Assembly: GCF_022376445.1 (NCBI RefSeq)
Contig: NW_025954981.1
Span: 186,001-250,000, forward strand
Direction of reading: 5' to 3'
DNA: 64,000 bases
Source: Fomitopsis serialis
Taxonomy: Eukaryota > Basidiomycota > Agaricomycetes > Polyporales > Fomitopsidaceae
Below the pieces are notes generated by a model that saw only the letters and a list, made by a program, of their open reading frames with translations, made no database searches and was not told the origin of the DNA. The translations under genes and the position numbers were made by a program. Shown piece by piece: positions 36,158 to 48,270 of the stretch; the first letter of the stretch is position 1; the number at the start of each line of letters is the position of its first letter.

Positions 36158-39100
36158 TCAGTGCCTCGTTCCGTCTCCCTTCAATATGCTCTGCACAGTC
36201 GAACTCGTTAGCAGATGCCATGGGTCACTGGACTGCTGTGTACGGAATGTCTTGCGTCGCGTGGGTCCAACTAATGTGCTGGTTCCGAGGTTGTAGAGAA
36301 CATGAGACGGACGAGCATAGGTGTGGAGCTGACCCTCTGTGCTGTCAATATGACAAGAAAAATGGGTGACAGGCCTAGTAGCAGAACCATCATCGTCTTC
36401 GCTCTCGAATTCGGAATCCCCGTCATGCTTCTACGTGTGAATAGTCGTCAGCAAGCTTGTAGGGACACCTAAGTAGTAAACCTACATTCTCCAATGGAAG
36501 AAAACATCGCAACGAGAGGCCGGAGAGCCGACTGCTACTGTCCGCAGAAGCAATTGAACCATGACGGCTACCGACCTTCTTGTAGATATCCAAGACCTCC
36601 CCTATGTATGTTCGTTGTGGGTTTCGAACGACCACGAAGCAACCAGGCCGTAGCGGGTTGATCTGACTGATATTCTTGCTTTGTATGTTCGGGACATCTA
36701 GGTACAAGTCGACAGTGTACGGTTTAGCAAGCTAGCAATACTTATTCAATAGCTGTTGACGCTTACCGTTTTGCTTCTGTTGTGCAATGACTTGGATCCG
36801 CTTACTCTGCGTCGCGTACCGATGCTCGCGCGTGGTCTTCTCCTTGGGAATTTCACCGTGCAACGTTTGAACAATGCGTACGCGATGCGAGGCTTCCTTC
36901 ACCGACATTTTCTTGTTATCATCTCTTGATTGTCGCTGAGTCACCTTGCCAGACATGACACCGTCGAGCTTGCTCAAGGAGTATTTCGGGTCAAGACAAA
37001 CCACCCGTTCCGACTTGACTGCGGTGCCCGACTGATGTTGCTCACGACAACGAATCATCATGGGAATCGAGATCTTCCCATCCTTGTCAAGTATCGCACT
37101 CGCCGTCTTCGAGTTGTCATGCGCCGGGGCAGGCACATCATCTGGGCGCACAGGTAAGCTGATCTTCGGTGGCCGTTTGGAATCGACCGATGAAGCATCG
37201 CCACGATCCAGCTCGGCTACAGATGCATCATAGTCCTCGCAAAGGGCGGCGTACCGCGCACAGTGCTGTACAGCATCTTTAAGCTGGACAGCCATGGTTA
37301 GCTGACCAGCAGCCTGTGGCGCGGCATCACCAATGACATCGTCGGCGTCATTGTCCCAATCATCATGTAGGTCCTCCTCGAGGTCGGATTCCCAGTCAGA
37401 GTCGTTGCCATCACCTGAAGCCTTGCCCTTGCGGGACGATGAGCTCATTTCGCCAACAGAGCCTGGCAGAGTCCAAGGGCGCTTCGGAATCTTCATGTGG
37501 AGGAGCTGTTTCGCAATTTGCGATGCCTCTTTCCCAGCAAGTTCCACCAGCACGTTCAGTTCCGCAGTCGAGAGCTTCACATGACTATTGGCCAGCTCTT
37601 CGGGAGATAGTGGTGTGTTGTCGAAATCGAAAATGTAACCAGCACGGGCCTCGCGTTCAGGTTTTGGTTGTGACTTCATCTTCCGTGTGAGGAGGATCTT
37701 CTGTCGGAGCATGACATGTTTGACAAGCTTGAGAAGTTCGGCATAGGTGAAGTTCGGGAGCATGCGGCGAGCGAGGCCGAAGAAGTGTTCGAGGAAGTCA
37801 GTGCCCAGTAGCCAAGGACAGAAGGGCTCGTCTGGGTAGTACTGTGCGTAGGCAAGGACCAGCAGAATCAGTGTGTCGCAGAGGCGATTAAAGATCTTGA
37901 AACTGGCGGGGGAGATGAAAGAACGCGCTGTCGAATACAGGTCCGGGTAGTGTCGTTCGAGCAGCAAGACGTGCGCCCGCCATATATGCAGGAAAGAACG
38001 TGCACGCAGTGCTGCCAGAATGCGATCCTTGACTGACATCCGGCGACATAGCCAAGCATCGAATAGGTCCCCTACAATAAACAACCATAAGAGACGCACA
38101 CAGAACACTGCGAATAACCTCATACATACCAAGAACATATAGGTAGACAAACAGGCCGAGAAACTCCTCCTTGATATATTGCGTGTTCTCGTCGCCCTTG
38201 TAGGTCATAGCTGTCAGGGCAACATTATGGAAGAGTCGCCGGGCTGCACCATCGTCTTGTTTGTCGACATTCTTGATGTCGCTCCGTTGAAGCCCAGAGC
38301 CACCACCTTCATAGAGTTGAACGAGTGTTCGATTGACGAGATAGCCTTTCCCGAGACTCGCTGTGTGCGTCCCGTGTTGTGGTTGATTGCGTGCCGTTTT
38401 CCGTCCATGGCTGGGATCTTGAACAGAGATCAGCGGGCCTGTGTCCTTGAAAACCGGAGCCCGCAAGGATAGGCCGTACAGGGTGTACTCGTATGCTAAC
38501 GGGGTTTGCTCGGATGCAGTAGAGTCCATCATCGCTTGCGCACTAAGCTCGGTTGCAGCGCCATCCGCAGCGCATACGATGACCGACATTTTCAGTTGAG
38601 CAGCCATCTGGATGAGGCGTGTCTGGATTTTATGGATCTCTTGTGCCGAGTCGGACCCAGATGTTGCCATCAGTGCAACAACCATTGGTGGTACCTGTGG
38701 TAGAGCAATCTAATTTCGTGTGAGCGGCTGCTACTGGCTCGAAGTCAATGAGCTGTACATGTTTACCTTGATCATGATAGCCCTTGTTTGAGTTGCATAT
38801 GCCTTCTTATCCTTGATGTTCTTGATGACATCGTCTATGTCGTCTGCGTCGTCAACTGTACATTCCGCGAGGGGCAGAACAGAGCCCAGAATGTGGCTGC
38901 CATAGTCATTCGAGTAGCTGAGGCGTGCTCGGACCTTGGTGCAGTCGCTCCCAACAGCCACAGGCCCATGGTACCCGAACGTATCCTGAAAGCGTTTAAC
39001 ACGTGCAACATTCTCGAATTCAAGTTCGCCAGATTGAAGGACATCCGCAGAATTCTTGACGTAGTACCTAATATGATTGGATTGTCGAGTCAGCGAATTC

Positions 39101-41777
39101 TGCCTTAGACCTAGGATCACCACTCTTACCGGGTGGCTCGCAATGAAGGGAAACCAAGTTCCTGAGCGAGGATACTGTACTGTTGAGCAGAGTTTCCACC
39201 GTACGAGCGCATCAGAGTGAAGAACTGCCAGAGATCGGCCCCATACCGCATGCCATGAAGGAGCTTCTTTGCATCTGGATGTGATTCACGCCTTGCGCGG
39301 TCACTCAAGACTCGACAGATATCTGTGAAGGTGTCGTACTTATCCAACTTGCCCTCCGATGCTTGCTGATACAATTGCAGGAAACATCCCACTTTATCGT
39401 TCTTCTCAAGGGAAGCAAGCATACCGCGGACCACCGGATCTGAGAGGCGTGACTGCAGATCGCGCGCATCGGTACTTGTCAGCGTCTTCGGTGTGTGCTT
39501 GTCGTGGCGGGCACGCTTGGCTTCGCGCTCAGCTTCCGGCAGCTGGGCTTCACGTTCGGCCTGGCAACACGACGTGTTAAGGAAGAATCATATACCAGAG
39601 GCAAATACTCAACTCGGCGCACAGCATGTCTAAGCGATTCATCCTTGTCGACACTCTCGCACTGGTCGCAAATACCACTTGCATTCACAGTGTTGCCTTC
39701 GCATGCTCTAGAGCGAATACTCCGATCGTTGAAGTCGACAATCCACCGCGCAAAGCCTTGCAGCTGATGGTCAAGACGCTTGTGCTCTGCAGATGTCCAA
39801 TCCTTCTCTTTCACTTGCACGTTGCCATCCGACGGGCACTCCAGCTTGACCTTGCGTTCCCCGGGGTACTTGTAGGGGAATAGCTGTCGTACGATCCGTG
39901 ACCGCTGGGCGAATGAAATCCCGCCGAGACTCCTCGTAGACGTACTGAGCAGGTAGTGCGTGTATTCCTCTCCGCGTAGCCGCTGGCAGACAACACGTTT
40001 GCGTGTAAGCTCTGAGACCACGCCACCTATCGCAGATCCTGGACGAGCGCTCGCCATAAGTGCAGTGCTACGCTCGCCTTTTGTCATTGGATTGAAGAAT
40101 GAAGTAATGGCTTTATTCTGGATGAAACGAACTGAGCATATTATACTTATTCATAGAAGTGTTGTACATACCGCGTTTACGGCCGTCATCTCGTATCGCA
40201 CGCGAAGACGATCGGCCTTGCCAGTGTCGGTGGCGAGTACTACCAGTTGAGACTCAGTTTTCTGTCTCTGGCCACCGAAAAAGCTTGTAATCGCCTGAGT
40301 ACCTGCCGCCTTAGAGACGTTCAGTTAGACTTCGCCGACTCAAACCTATATTCTGTCAATACATACCGGTGTTGTCGTCTTCTTTGATATTACCGCCCGA
40401 CGGATCTTGCTCTTGCCCGTAATTTGCTCGCATTCTAGTTTGTGCTGGGCCCAGTTCCCCAGCACATACTTCCGTTTCTTGTCAAGCTTGCGCTCCTTCC
40501 TGCATCCGGCGCAGACAACCGTGTGGAAGTCAAAGCGCAGGACCCATTCGTCATCCTCCAGTACCTTTCTGCGCTCCTCTACTGACAGTTTTGGGCCTCG
40601 TGCTGCTTGTTTCCGTCGCTTCGATTGGTGCTCTCTGTCCGTGCTGTCGCCATCCGAGTCCTCGATGTCTGTCTCGTCGTGTTGAACACTCCTAGTAGCC
40701 TTCGGTGGAGCGATAGCAGGCGGATCCAACGCTTTCTTTCGGTCACACGCAGATCGTTCAGCACCGTCGTGTTTGCTGGATATGGTGAGATCAGGAGTCT
40801 CGTGACTCTCGTCCGAGTCTCGGTTCTGCTCGTCTGATTGATGAGGATGGCCGGTCTCAGCGGAGGTGCGCTCTGACGCATCTGGAGTCGAATCAATGGG
40901 TCGCTTTCTCTTGCGGACGTAGGGCTCCATGACACTGGATCGAGTCAGTGTTTTGAACATAAACCGGACGGATAATTAGCCACGCACCGAAGACTTAATA
41001 GGGCATTGAAAGCACGAGTTCGAGCTTCCTCTTTAGACGTCTCACCGAGATGATAACTTGGCCCATCAGTCTGAGCGAAGTCGAGCATCGCCAGCAGTGT
41101 AAAATGGCCACAAGACCAGGAGTCCATTTGGCGCTGTAGCTCGTCAGGGGAGACTACAGCAAAGCTCGACCATTCTGTGCTACTCCACTGCACACTAGGA
41201 CGCCCGACTGCTTGTAGAATGCTGTCGAGTGTTGTCAAGAGTAGCTGTGGTAGTGGTTGTGGGTAAGCACCTGCCATACAAGCGGCATCCGAGTCGGGCA
41301 CGTACCGGTTCAGCCCAGTGCTGTGAATCACATTCGGGCAGGCTATCATAGATCCCGAGCTGGTGGCTTGAGAAGTCAACCCACCCGAGTACCCAGTGCG
41401 CCGGGTCGCCACCACACAGGGGTATGGCCCAACGATTTCTCGCGGTCAACACCGGCAGGCCACCCTATTCGAGATGTCAGACCATAGATGCATTGGTTTC
41501 GATTTAGACACCGCACCGCTGCCAGTACATGCTCCTCAACAGACCCGTGAAACGCGTCGCTTCGTACTTGCCCGCTAACAATCGAGGGCAGCCACGAAGA
41601 CAGGAAGCAAGTGTCTTGTCTGGAGGATGGTGCTAGATCTTGCAGCCACGCGCCGAATGCATTCAGTGTTGTCCCGGGCACCTTTTGCTGCTTCCCTGAG
41701 AGAAGAGGCTCGATATCCTGGCTGTAGACTTGTATTCCGCGTACTTCTCGAATACTGGAGTCGAGATGTTCAGTCAT
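36158..41777 (-). CDS. Ulp1 protease / RNase H-like transposase
   Basis: One long multi-exon gene fills the host transposon; exon edges are only partly resolved. In order: (1) a Ulp1 (C48)-like cysteine protease at about 41.5-41.0 kb with DPAHWVLGWVDF (His near 41398), IYDSLPE (Asp near 41347) and RQMDSWSCGHF (Cys near 41112); (2) a basic, acidic-serine linker; (3) a CAGC..NWAQHKLEC zinc-binding module near 40.5-40.4 kb and a TQAITSFFG peptide; (4) a region with IRSRACEGNTVNASGICDQC and LMRSYGGNSAQQY; (5) an RNase H-like core with VAVGSDCTKV (near 38946), VIVCAADGAATE (near 38565) and QDPSHGRKTARN (near 38418); (6) a C-terminal part with LRPGCFVVVRN, RTYIGEVLDIYKK and an acidic tail ending at 36158. 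The splice at about 40970-40920 (CTTCG, intron, TGTCATGGAG) joins protease and transposase in one frame. No disabling stop was found inside the exons I read, so it may be active. The junction near 41.45 kb is unresolved. Confidence 0.7.
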
Positions 41778-42078
41778 TGTGGGCCGCGATACTACGATCT
41801 GTCGAGGCGTCACGGTGTCGAAACCCGAGGTTTATTTAATGCTGACTACTGGTGGCCCGAGCCAATAGCTCCGTGAGCCACAGACCTGAGGCCACCCGCA
41901 GTCAACGCTAGGCCTTTTGGGGCGCACAATGTGTTTCATGAGGCAGTGGCGCGCCGGCTAAGCATTGACAACATTGAACGTTAACGTTGAGTAGCGCGAC
42001 ACGCGTCGTGCTAAGTACATCGGTAATCTAATCAGCAGCCCCGGCAAGCGCCCGCCGGGTCGCCACTCCGTGGCCTTC

Positions 42079-42200
42079 GGCCACCCTATATCCGGACAGA
42101 GATCGTGACCTCCACAGCCTCCGCCACCCAATAACGGACAAAGTTCGGGCCCCTCCGGGGCCCCTCCGCCACCCAAAATCCGGACAAAGATCAAGGGTAG
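42079..42200 (-). repeat. Subterminal repeats of the transposon
   Basis: Three direct copies of (G)CCACCC.A.A.CCGGACA.AGATC-type sequence at about 42079, 42122 and 42167, spaced 43-45 bp. A related copy, CACCCAATATCGGACAAGG, sits in the left arm at about 35934. Evenly spaced subterminal repeats are commonly transposase binding sites. Confidence 0.65.
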
Positions 42201-42410
42201 TTGCCGGGGGCCTGTATACACCCTTTTGCGCTAACTACAGGTATTCTATACATAGGCCTGCCAGCACCTGGTGGATTTTTCCTGAGGTGCACAGAGCAGG
42301 TAGCTCTTAATGTGTACGAGAGAATAGTAAGACAGCATGTGGCGACATGATGCACAATTTTTGGTGCGCACACGGAGGAAGAAACCCGCCAGTTTGCATT
42401 ATTGTACCGT

Positions 42411-42436
42411 TTGCATTACCGGTTCAGCGTCAGTAG
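42411..42436 (-). repeat. Right terminal inverted repeat
   Basis: TTGCATTACCGGTTCAGCGTCAGTAG, the complement of 32331-32356. Confidence 0.85.
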
Positions 42437-42770
42437 GTGAGTAACCGGTCTGTCGAGTCAAATGCATGTCTCAATAGGTCACAGTACTGCAGACTCGCCA
42501 TGCATTATCCTTCACCACACGACAAATTCTGTCCATGAAAGTATCTTATATGAGAATTTGATGGCATAGGTCTTCTTGTTAACGCGTCAAGGACATGAAT
42601 CTATGATACGCAGAACGTTTCGCAGTTTGATATATGTGGTTCTCAGTAGCATGCGTATGAAGGCCCGTCTCGGACAAAACCCCAACGCGCTACTGAGCAA
42701 GCAAAGGGGGCACAAGGGAGCGCTCGGGGGCACAAGGGATCCCTCAAGATCACTAGAGCTCACAGCTGGA

Positions 42771-42852
42771 TGGATGGGCTCCGTCGTGGATGGAAGGGCT
42801 CCGTCGTGGATGGAAGGGCCCCGTCGTGGATGGATGGGCTCCGTCGGGCGCA
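42771..42852 (+). repeat. 20-bp minisatellite, four copies
   Basis: GGCTCCGTCGTGGATGGAAG repeated about four times with minor changes. Just downstream, at 43033-43072, lies a decamer array (CGTCCCTTCA, CGTCCCTTCG, CGTCCCCTCG). Confidence 0.85.
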
Positions 42853-43337
42853 CTCGTGCTTCCAAGGGTCAGCGACCGATCACGTCTCCCCACGCAGAAT
42901 CCCACGTTTACCTACGGTATCTTGTCCGTTCTCAAATGCTCACATCCCATCCCATCGCGTCACTTCCCTACCTTGCACCCCGTTCCACTCGGAATCCCTA
43001 GCTTTCTCAAGTGAACCTGCGAAAAACTTCTATCCCCGTCCCTTCACGTCCCTTCGCGTCCCCTCGTGTCCTCTCTCGTTCCAGCCCTTCACTCACGTCA
43101 GTACATAGTCTCCAACACCGTATTTTGTCCAAGATGGGGTTTTGTCCAAGGCCTCCAGCCTCAGTCTACGACCATAGCTGTGTACACTCAGCTACCAGCC
43201 AATCCGGCGCCTTCGAATAAGGTATGTATGGAGGTTGCCGAACTGTCCAGATCTAAGTTAGTATTACAAGATCGATCGCAGCAGGTGCACCATGACCGCG
43301 GCGTCGACGTCTCCATCCTATCTATGTACCTCTGGCG

Positions 43338-45000
43338 ATGAACCCAAATACGACGGCTGGCGCTACGAACTCCGCACCGATGGTCGATGACGAGCCTCGC
43401 AGTGGCGAGTCTGGCAACGAGCCGCAAGAGCCGCACTGCAGCCACGGTGACAAGAAGCTACAGGAATGGCAGTAAGTCGCCTTTACCGTGCTCCGACTCG
43501 GAATCATGTGCGTGTACTGATCTAATACCATAGCTCCTAGCTCGAGCAATGTGGATCCATGTCATGGTCTGCGGTCCATTAGCAGGAAAGAGGGTCAACG
43601 AGTGTGGATGGGTCACAAAGCAGTGAATGCAGCCCTCGACAAAGTGAGTTGCGACCGCCTACCACTGCTCTCGACCGCGTTTCCCTGGCTCGCCCACAGC
43701 CCGTAAGCTTGCGATAGGTACGCGCGTCCTGTTGCGTCCACGGTCCACCTCCCGAGACTCGAGTGTGCCCGGAGCATGTGGCGCAATGTCCCCCCCTGAA
43801 AATCATCTGCCAGCGCCGTCTGCCAGCGCCATCGACACCCAGCTGTCATGCCCACTCGCATCTTGTCTCGCCACTCAACCGCCTCACCTTCCTCTCCCTC
43901 CTTGCTTCTCGCCTCTCCTCTGGCCCACCTGGTACCCATTCAAATTGCCGTGGACGACGCGCAACCCACGCAGACGACAGCCACACACGTGAACTGCGGC
44001 CACCCCCAGTGTGCAGGTAGAGTGCCCCGCCCCATGCATGTTCGTGATGTGTCGCACCTTCCCGTTTGCATCGCCAAGCTGACCCTTGAAATACACAGGC
44101 GCCCCGAACGAGCAACACCCGCACCTGCCGCATCGCTTGCCCACCCGCTGGCCACTCCACTGCAGTCACATACCTGCAGAGCTGAGAGATCGCCAGGACA
44201 TTTGCATGGCAGGCATTGAGCAAAGCGCAATGACGCCGACCTCAGCCTGAGCTCGCATGGCCCAATATGGACGGCCCGACGAGCTAGAGCCCGGCGAGCC
44301 AGATTAGACAAGTGCGGGGGCTCACGAGCACGAGCTCACGGAGCAAGTACCGCGCGAGCGAAATCCACGAGCGCGGACCCGGTGCTATGTCGACCACCAC
44401 CCCGAGCTTTGCCGCGCGTCCGTTGACGTCACTACCGAAGCTCCTGCCCGCGCAGCGTACCCAAATGCGCCCACGAGCCTCGACACGGTGGGCACGCCGG
44501 AGTAAACATACTCCACCTCGACGAGCCCCGCGTCGTCTGCATCGCCGTCGACACCACCAGGATTCATCGACCCCGCCAACATCCGCATCGCTTTGCACAC
44601 CACACAGGACGCCCCTCGCCATCGAGCAAGAATCTGTCGCTGCAGTTGTGCTGCCGCTGATGCAGGGGCAAACCAGCAGGTTGTTGTCAACCACCTTCGA
44701 CTCTTTTCCGCGAAGGGCTCGCTGACATATCCGCTACCTCTTGACTGACCGCGTCTCTACGACGAAGAAGGCGAAGGGGCAGGACTGGTATGTCCACGCG
44801 ATGCTGTGCATGCGGTAGGGCCATCGTGCATGCTGCGATCTCTCGGCCAGTCTGCAAAGCCAAACCACGTCTGAAAATGCTTATGAACACCCTTCCGCGA
44901 CGCCTGGTAGGTGTACGAGCTCGAGCGCACCCGCACTATCTAGCCCATCAAAGGCAAGTGCGCTGGTGTTGATGGCTTTGAAGGTGCGTGCTTTCTCCCT
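43338..45000 (+). pseudogene. Broken gene inside the 42.6-47.9 kb block
   Basis: The frame starting at 43338 (MNPNTTAGATNSAPMVDDEP) ends in a good donor (GTAAGTCGCC). Further plus-strand pieces follow: HELTEQVPRERNPRARTRCY near 44330 and PPGFIDPANIRIALHTTQDA near 44560. In-frame stops separate them, for example TAA after GTPE near 44503. No family is recognised. The pieces may be the former cargo or transposase of the surrounding element. Confidence 0.25.
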
Positions 45001-47271
45001 CTCATCTTTGGTACATCCTGTGCGGACGACTTGATGTTGGTGACCGTTTCGTAGTTACTGTTCTGCTATCCGCAGTCCGCCTCAAACGCTGCCCGTGTCC
45101 GTTCTCGTACACCTCTCATCATCACGCACATCTCATGTATTGTGGCTACAGTACTTGTGTCATGTACATGTCTACATACACTTGTTATTAATCCCTTCTC
45201 CGATCACGACCCTGCAGACCGAGATCAGGACCGACATCATCTCACCCGAGTCCCGACTGGCAGCGGATGGACTAGCAGGTAGGCGGTGGAACATGCAGAC
45301 GAGCGAATGGCTGGACAGACAAATCAGCAGGCAGATGGGTGAACTGACGGGGGAATGCGCGACTTGGTGGATGTGTGAGTGAGTGGACACAACGAGCTGT
45401 ACTATATCGGGTCACGATCTCGGCCACCTTAGCATACAACAAGCCCTCCTCACTCTGTATGGGCCATAATGACCTGGATTCTTCTGAGGAGGTATGTTAA
45501 AAGACCTCAGGAATATGAGAAAAATATGAGAAGAAATATACAATCATTGAGTCGAGCTCAGTAGCTAAAATTCTGGTCGAGAGTAGGGTGAGCCACACTG
45601 CTTACCAGAAATAGGTATCATCGCAAAGGGTGATTTTTCCTGCACACAGATCTCAGCGTATTGGCTTCAAATTTTGTACAGGCATTACAAGGATGCATTG
45701 AGACATGCTACAATTTATTTCATAGCTATAGAAGGGGTGGTTGTTGAATGAGGCTCGCGTGACCGACTACCTAGGCTGTCCGAGATCGTGACCCGATATA
45801 GTAAGTTTGTTGATTTGCCTGCTCACTTTGGCACTAGGAATAGCTGAGGCGAGTGGTAGGCACGTACCTTTGGAATCAAGCCTTCGTGCTCGCCTTGCAT
45901 GTAAGGACAAACGGAACAACGCACACTGTATGACAGGTACTGCATGCAGAACTTGTCGCAAGGGTCGTCTATGTCAGGGTGAACTCACATCACGCCGGGC
46001 GGGCATAATGAGAGAGAGATGGACGACGAGGGTCGCTAGACTGAGTGCCAATGATCCTAGCAGTTCCCTGCCAGTGGCCAGTCCGTTTCAGAGGGCGAAA
46101 ACAACTGTAATTGTGAGGATGAAGGCTTACTTGCGTGGGCGGACTGTCCACGCTGTCCGATACATGTTGAGTAGCGGGTCACGCTGTCGTCCGACGCAAA
46201 GACGACAACAGAGAGGCGCGAGAAAGCCGGGTGATGTGCTGGACAGTGGAAATTCAATTGCGGGACTCAGGGGTCAGGTAAGATAGATGCATTTTGATGA
46301 GTGTGTAATGCACATGGTGGTGTACGACATAGCCCAAACGCAGTGGTCGCGTTGGGAGTGTTAGTTCGGCAGATAGGACATACCTGTTCGGAAGAAGACC
46401 AACACTTGGCGGGCGCATTTTGTCTCGTCCAGCGACACCACGCGTTCGTCGGGAGAACGACGTGTCAATGGACAGTCAATGGGGCGGTGGAAAAACCGGG
46501 CGGACGGGAAACCGTTGACGAGCGAGTGAACAGGCGAGCGAACGGACGGGCGGGCGAGCGCATGGGCAAGCCCGACGCACGCAATGCCGGAGGAGCATCC
46601 AGGACCTGCAAAAGATACGTCAGCAGGGCAACACGCATACGGACAATGTTCGCGGGAGCAGACATAGGAGGGTGCTGACCGGGTGCAGTCCTCCTCCCCA
46701 CTTGCCCTCTGAGGCTCCTTGTCTGTTCTTGCCGTCCGTTCTCTTAAATATCTGGCCCACTCGTCCGCAGTTCCACGATCCTTGGTACACACGTGTGCGG
46801 ATGCACTTAACGCATGGCTTCTGTGCAGTGTTGGCACGTCGAGGCCCGAGGGTCGTCTGGCGGGTTGTCTGGAAGGTCACATGGCCGAGCAGGCTGCAGG
46901 GGCGGGGACGGCGTATCCACGCTGGTCGTTGTGCTCAGGAGTGCATTGCAGTGAAGCTGCGAGCGTCGTCGTCACGACAGTAATACCTGGATGCATTTGG
47001 GAGCTTGGCCATGTTTTGTCGGATGTTGGTTCCAACTTCCAAGCCTGAGCGCGGCAAGCAGGGTGCCAGGCAAGTCCTGCAAGCGAGGCGGATTGCGGGT
47101 GTACATACATGGCAGGTGTGCACGGCGAGCGCTGAGGAGCGCGATGGGGTGCGATGGTATGTGGACAGACCTGGACAGACACAGATGAAGAACAGCGAAG
47201 TAAGTTATGCTGAACCGCGCGAGTTGCGCTGACCAAGCCTTCCATAATCGGAAGGTCAGGCCTGGTGAGGA

Positions 47272-47352
47272 CCTGAAGTGAAGTGAAGTGAAGTGGAATG
47301 ACGTGACGTGAAGCGGAACGAAGTGAAGTGGCGTGAGGTGAAGTGAAGCGAC
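47272..47352 (+). repeat. GAAGT pentanucleotide microsatellite
   Basis: GAAGT/GAAGC/GACGT/GAGGT pentamers run for about 80 bp with increasing decay. Looser traces continue near 47550-47570. Confidence 0.8.
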
Positions 47353-48270
47353 ACGAGAGGGACACTCGTGCTCACGATAAATAGCACGGGATATGATAGG
47401 AAATGGAATGATTCCGTATGAATCTGTGTGAGTGGTGGGACATAGCAAGATTAAAGTCCAACTTAGCCTGAAGTGCACTACTGGGAAGTGTGAAGACAAG
47501 ACAGGCTTATAGATGAAGAGGCGGGAAGAGACGGGTGGCGATGGGACATGAAGTGACGCGAAGTGACAAGCATACATGAGATCCGGCGTGATACCGCATG
47601 ATCTCAAGTTATCTCGGATTATCTGTACCATTTCCGAATGATCGCTTGGTTTCCGGTGCGAAACGACGAGCTCATGAATGATTCCAAGGATTCCGAAGGA
47701 TAGTATAGGATAGTATACATTTCCTGCACGTTCACTTATGATCTCATGTGATTCTTTCAGATACCTCGGGAACGCTCGGTCGAGGCGCTGTAGAGTATGT
47801 ACATAGGCCAAACATAGGCTGTCGACATTGGGTTTTGTCCGGCATGGGCCTTCATACATGCGCGAGTTGGCTTTCACCCGAGGAAGTGCCACGTCCGCTC
47901 CGCGCCGATATCGTTGTTGCTTCCCGGAACCCGGAAGGAAGCCCGTCAACTGGTCTGCTTGATCGGCTTCTGTTCAACGTATTCGCGCACAAACGACATG
48001 GTGTGCGCAGTGCGGTATTGCCGCAAGTTACTGCCAGTTTCCTCTATCCGTACTGTATATGAAACATTCAGGAAATGCCGTTGCTCTGCGCGGAAAATCA
48101 TACGCATTAGTGACATGAAATTCGACGACTGGTGTGAGTACGTCCGTTCATATCCATAGTTATACCTCAATCAGTCTCCATAGATACAAGTCATCAGCCA
48201 GACGGAAGGGAAGGTAAATGTCACAAGAATGCATCTAGAGGAGAACTATGGGTGTATCTTGAGTCGTCAT

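Larger units (their letters stand above)
32331..42436. mobile_element. 10.1-kb TIR DNA transposon (host of nested element)
   Basis: The left end CTACTGACGCTGAACCGGTAATGCAA at 32331 recurs inverted at the right end, 42411-42436. Similarity continues inward: a piece with TATAGAATACCTGTAGTTAGCGC then AAAAGGGTGTATACA at 32598-32635 is repeated inverted at 42213-42255, and GGCCCCCGGCAACTACCCTTGATCTTTGTCCG at 35853-35884 is repeated inverted at 42182-42213. Removing the nested 3.2-kb element leaves an element of about 6.9 kb with one long minus-strand gene. The immediate outer flanks (GGTGGTTG and GTGAGTAA) show no clean target duplication. The superfamily is not assigned; an RNase H-like transposase with a Ulp1-type protease is the pattern reported for some fungal elements such as KDZ types. 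Confidence 0.85.
42651..47866. mobile_element. Possible third, decayed TIR element
   Basis: About 40 bp at 42661-42692 (ATGAAGGCCC, CGGACAAAACCC) recur inverted at 47823-47866 (GGGTTTTGTCC, GGGCCTTCAT) at roughly 80 percent identity. The intervening 5.2 kb is gene-poor, with repeats and broken frames. GGGGTTTTGTCC pieces also occur near 43137. No target duplication was found. This could be a dead DNA transposon or two members of a short repeat family. Confidence 0.4.
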
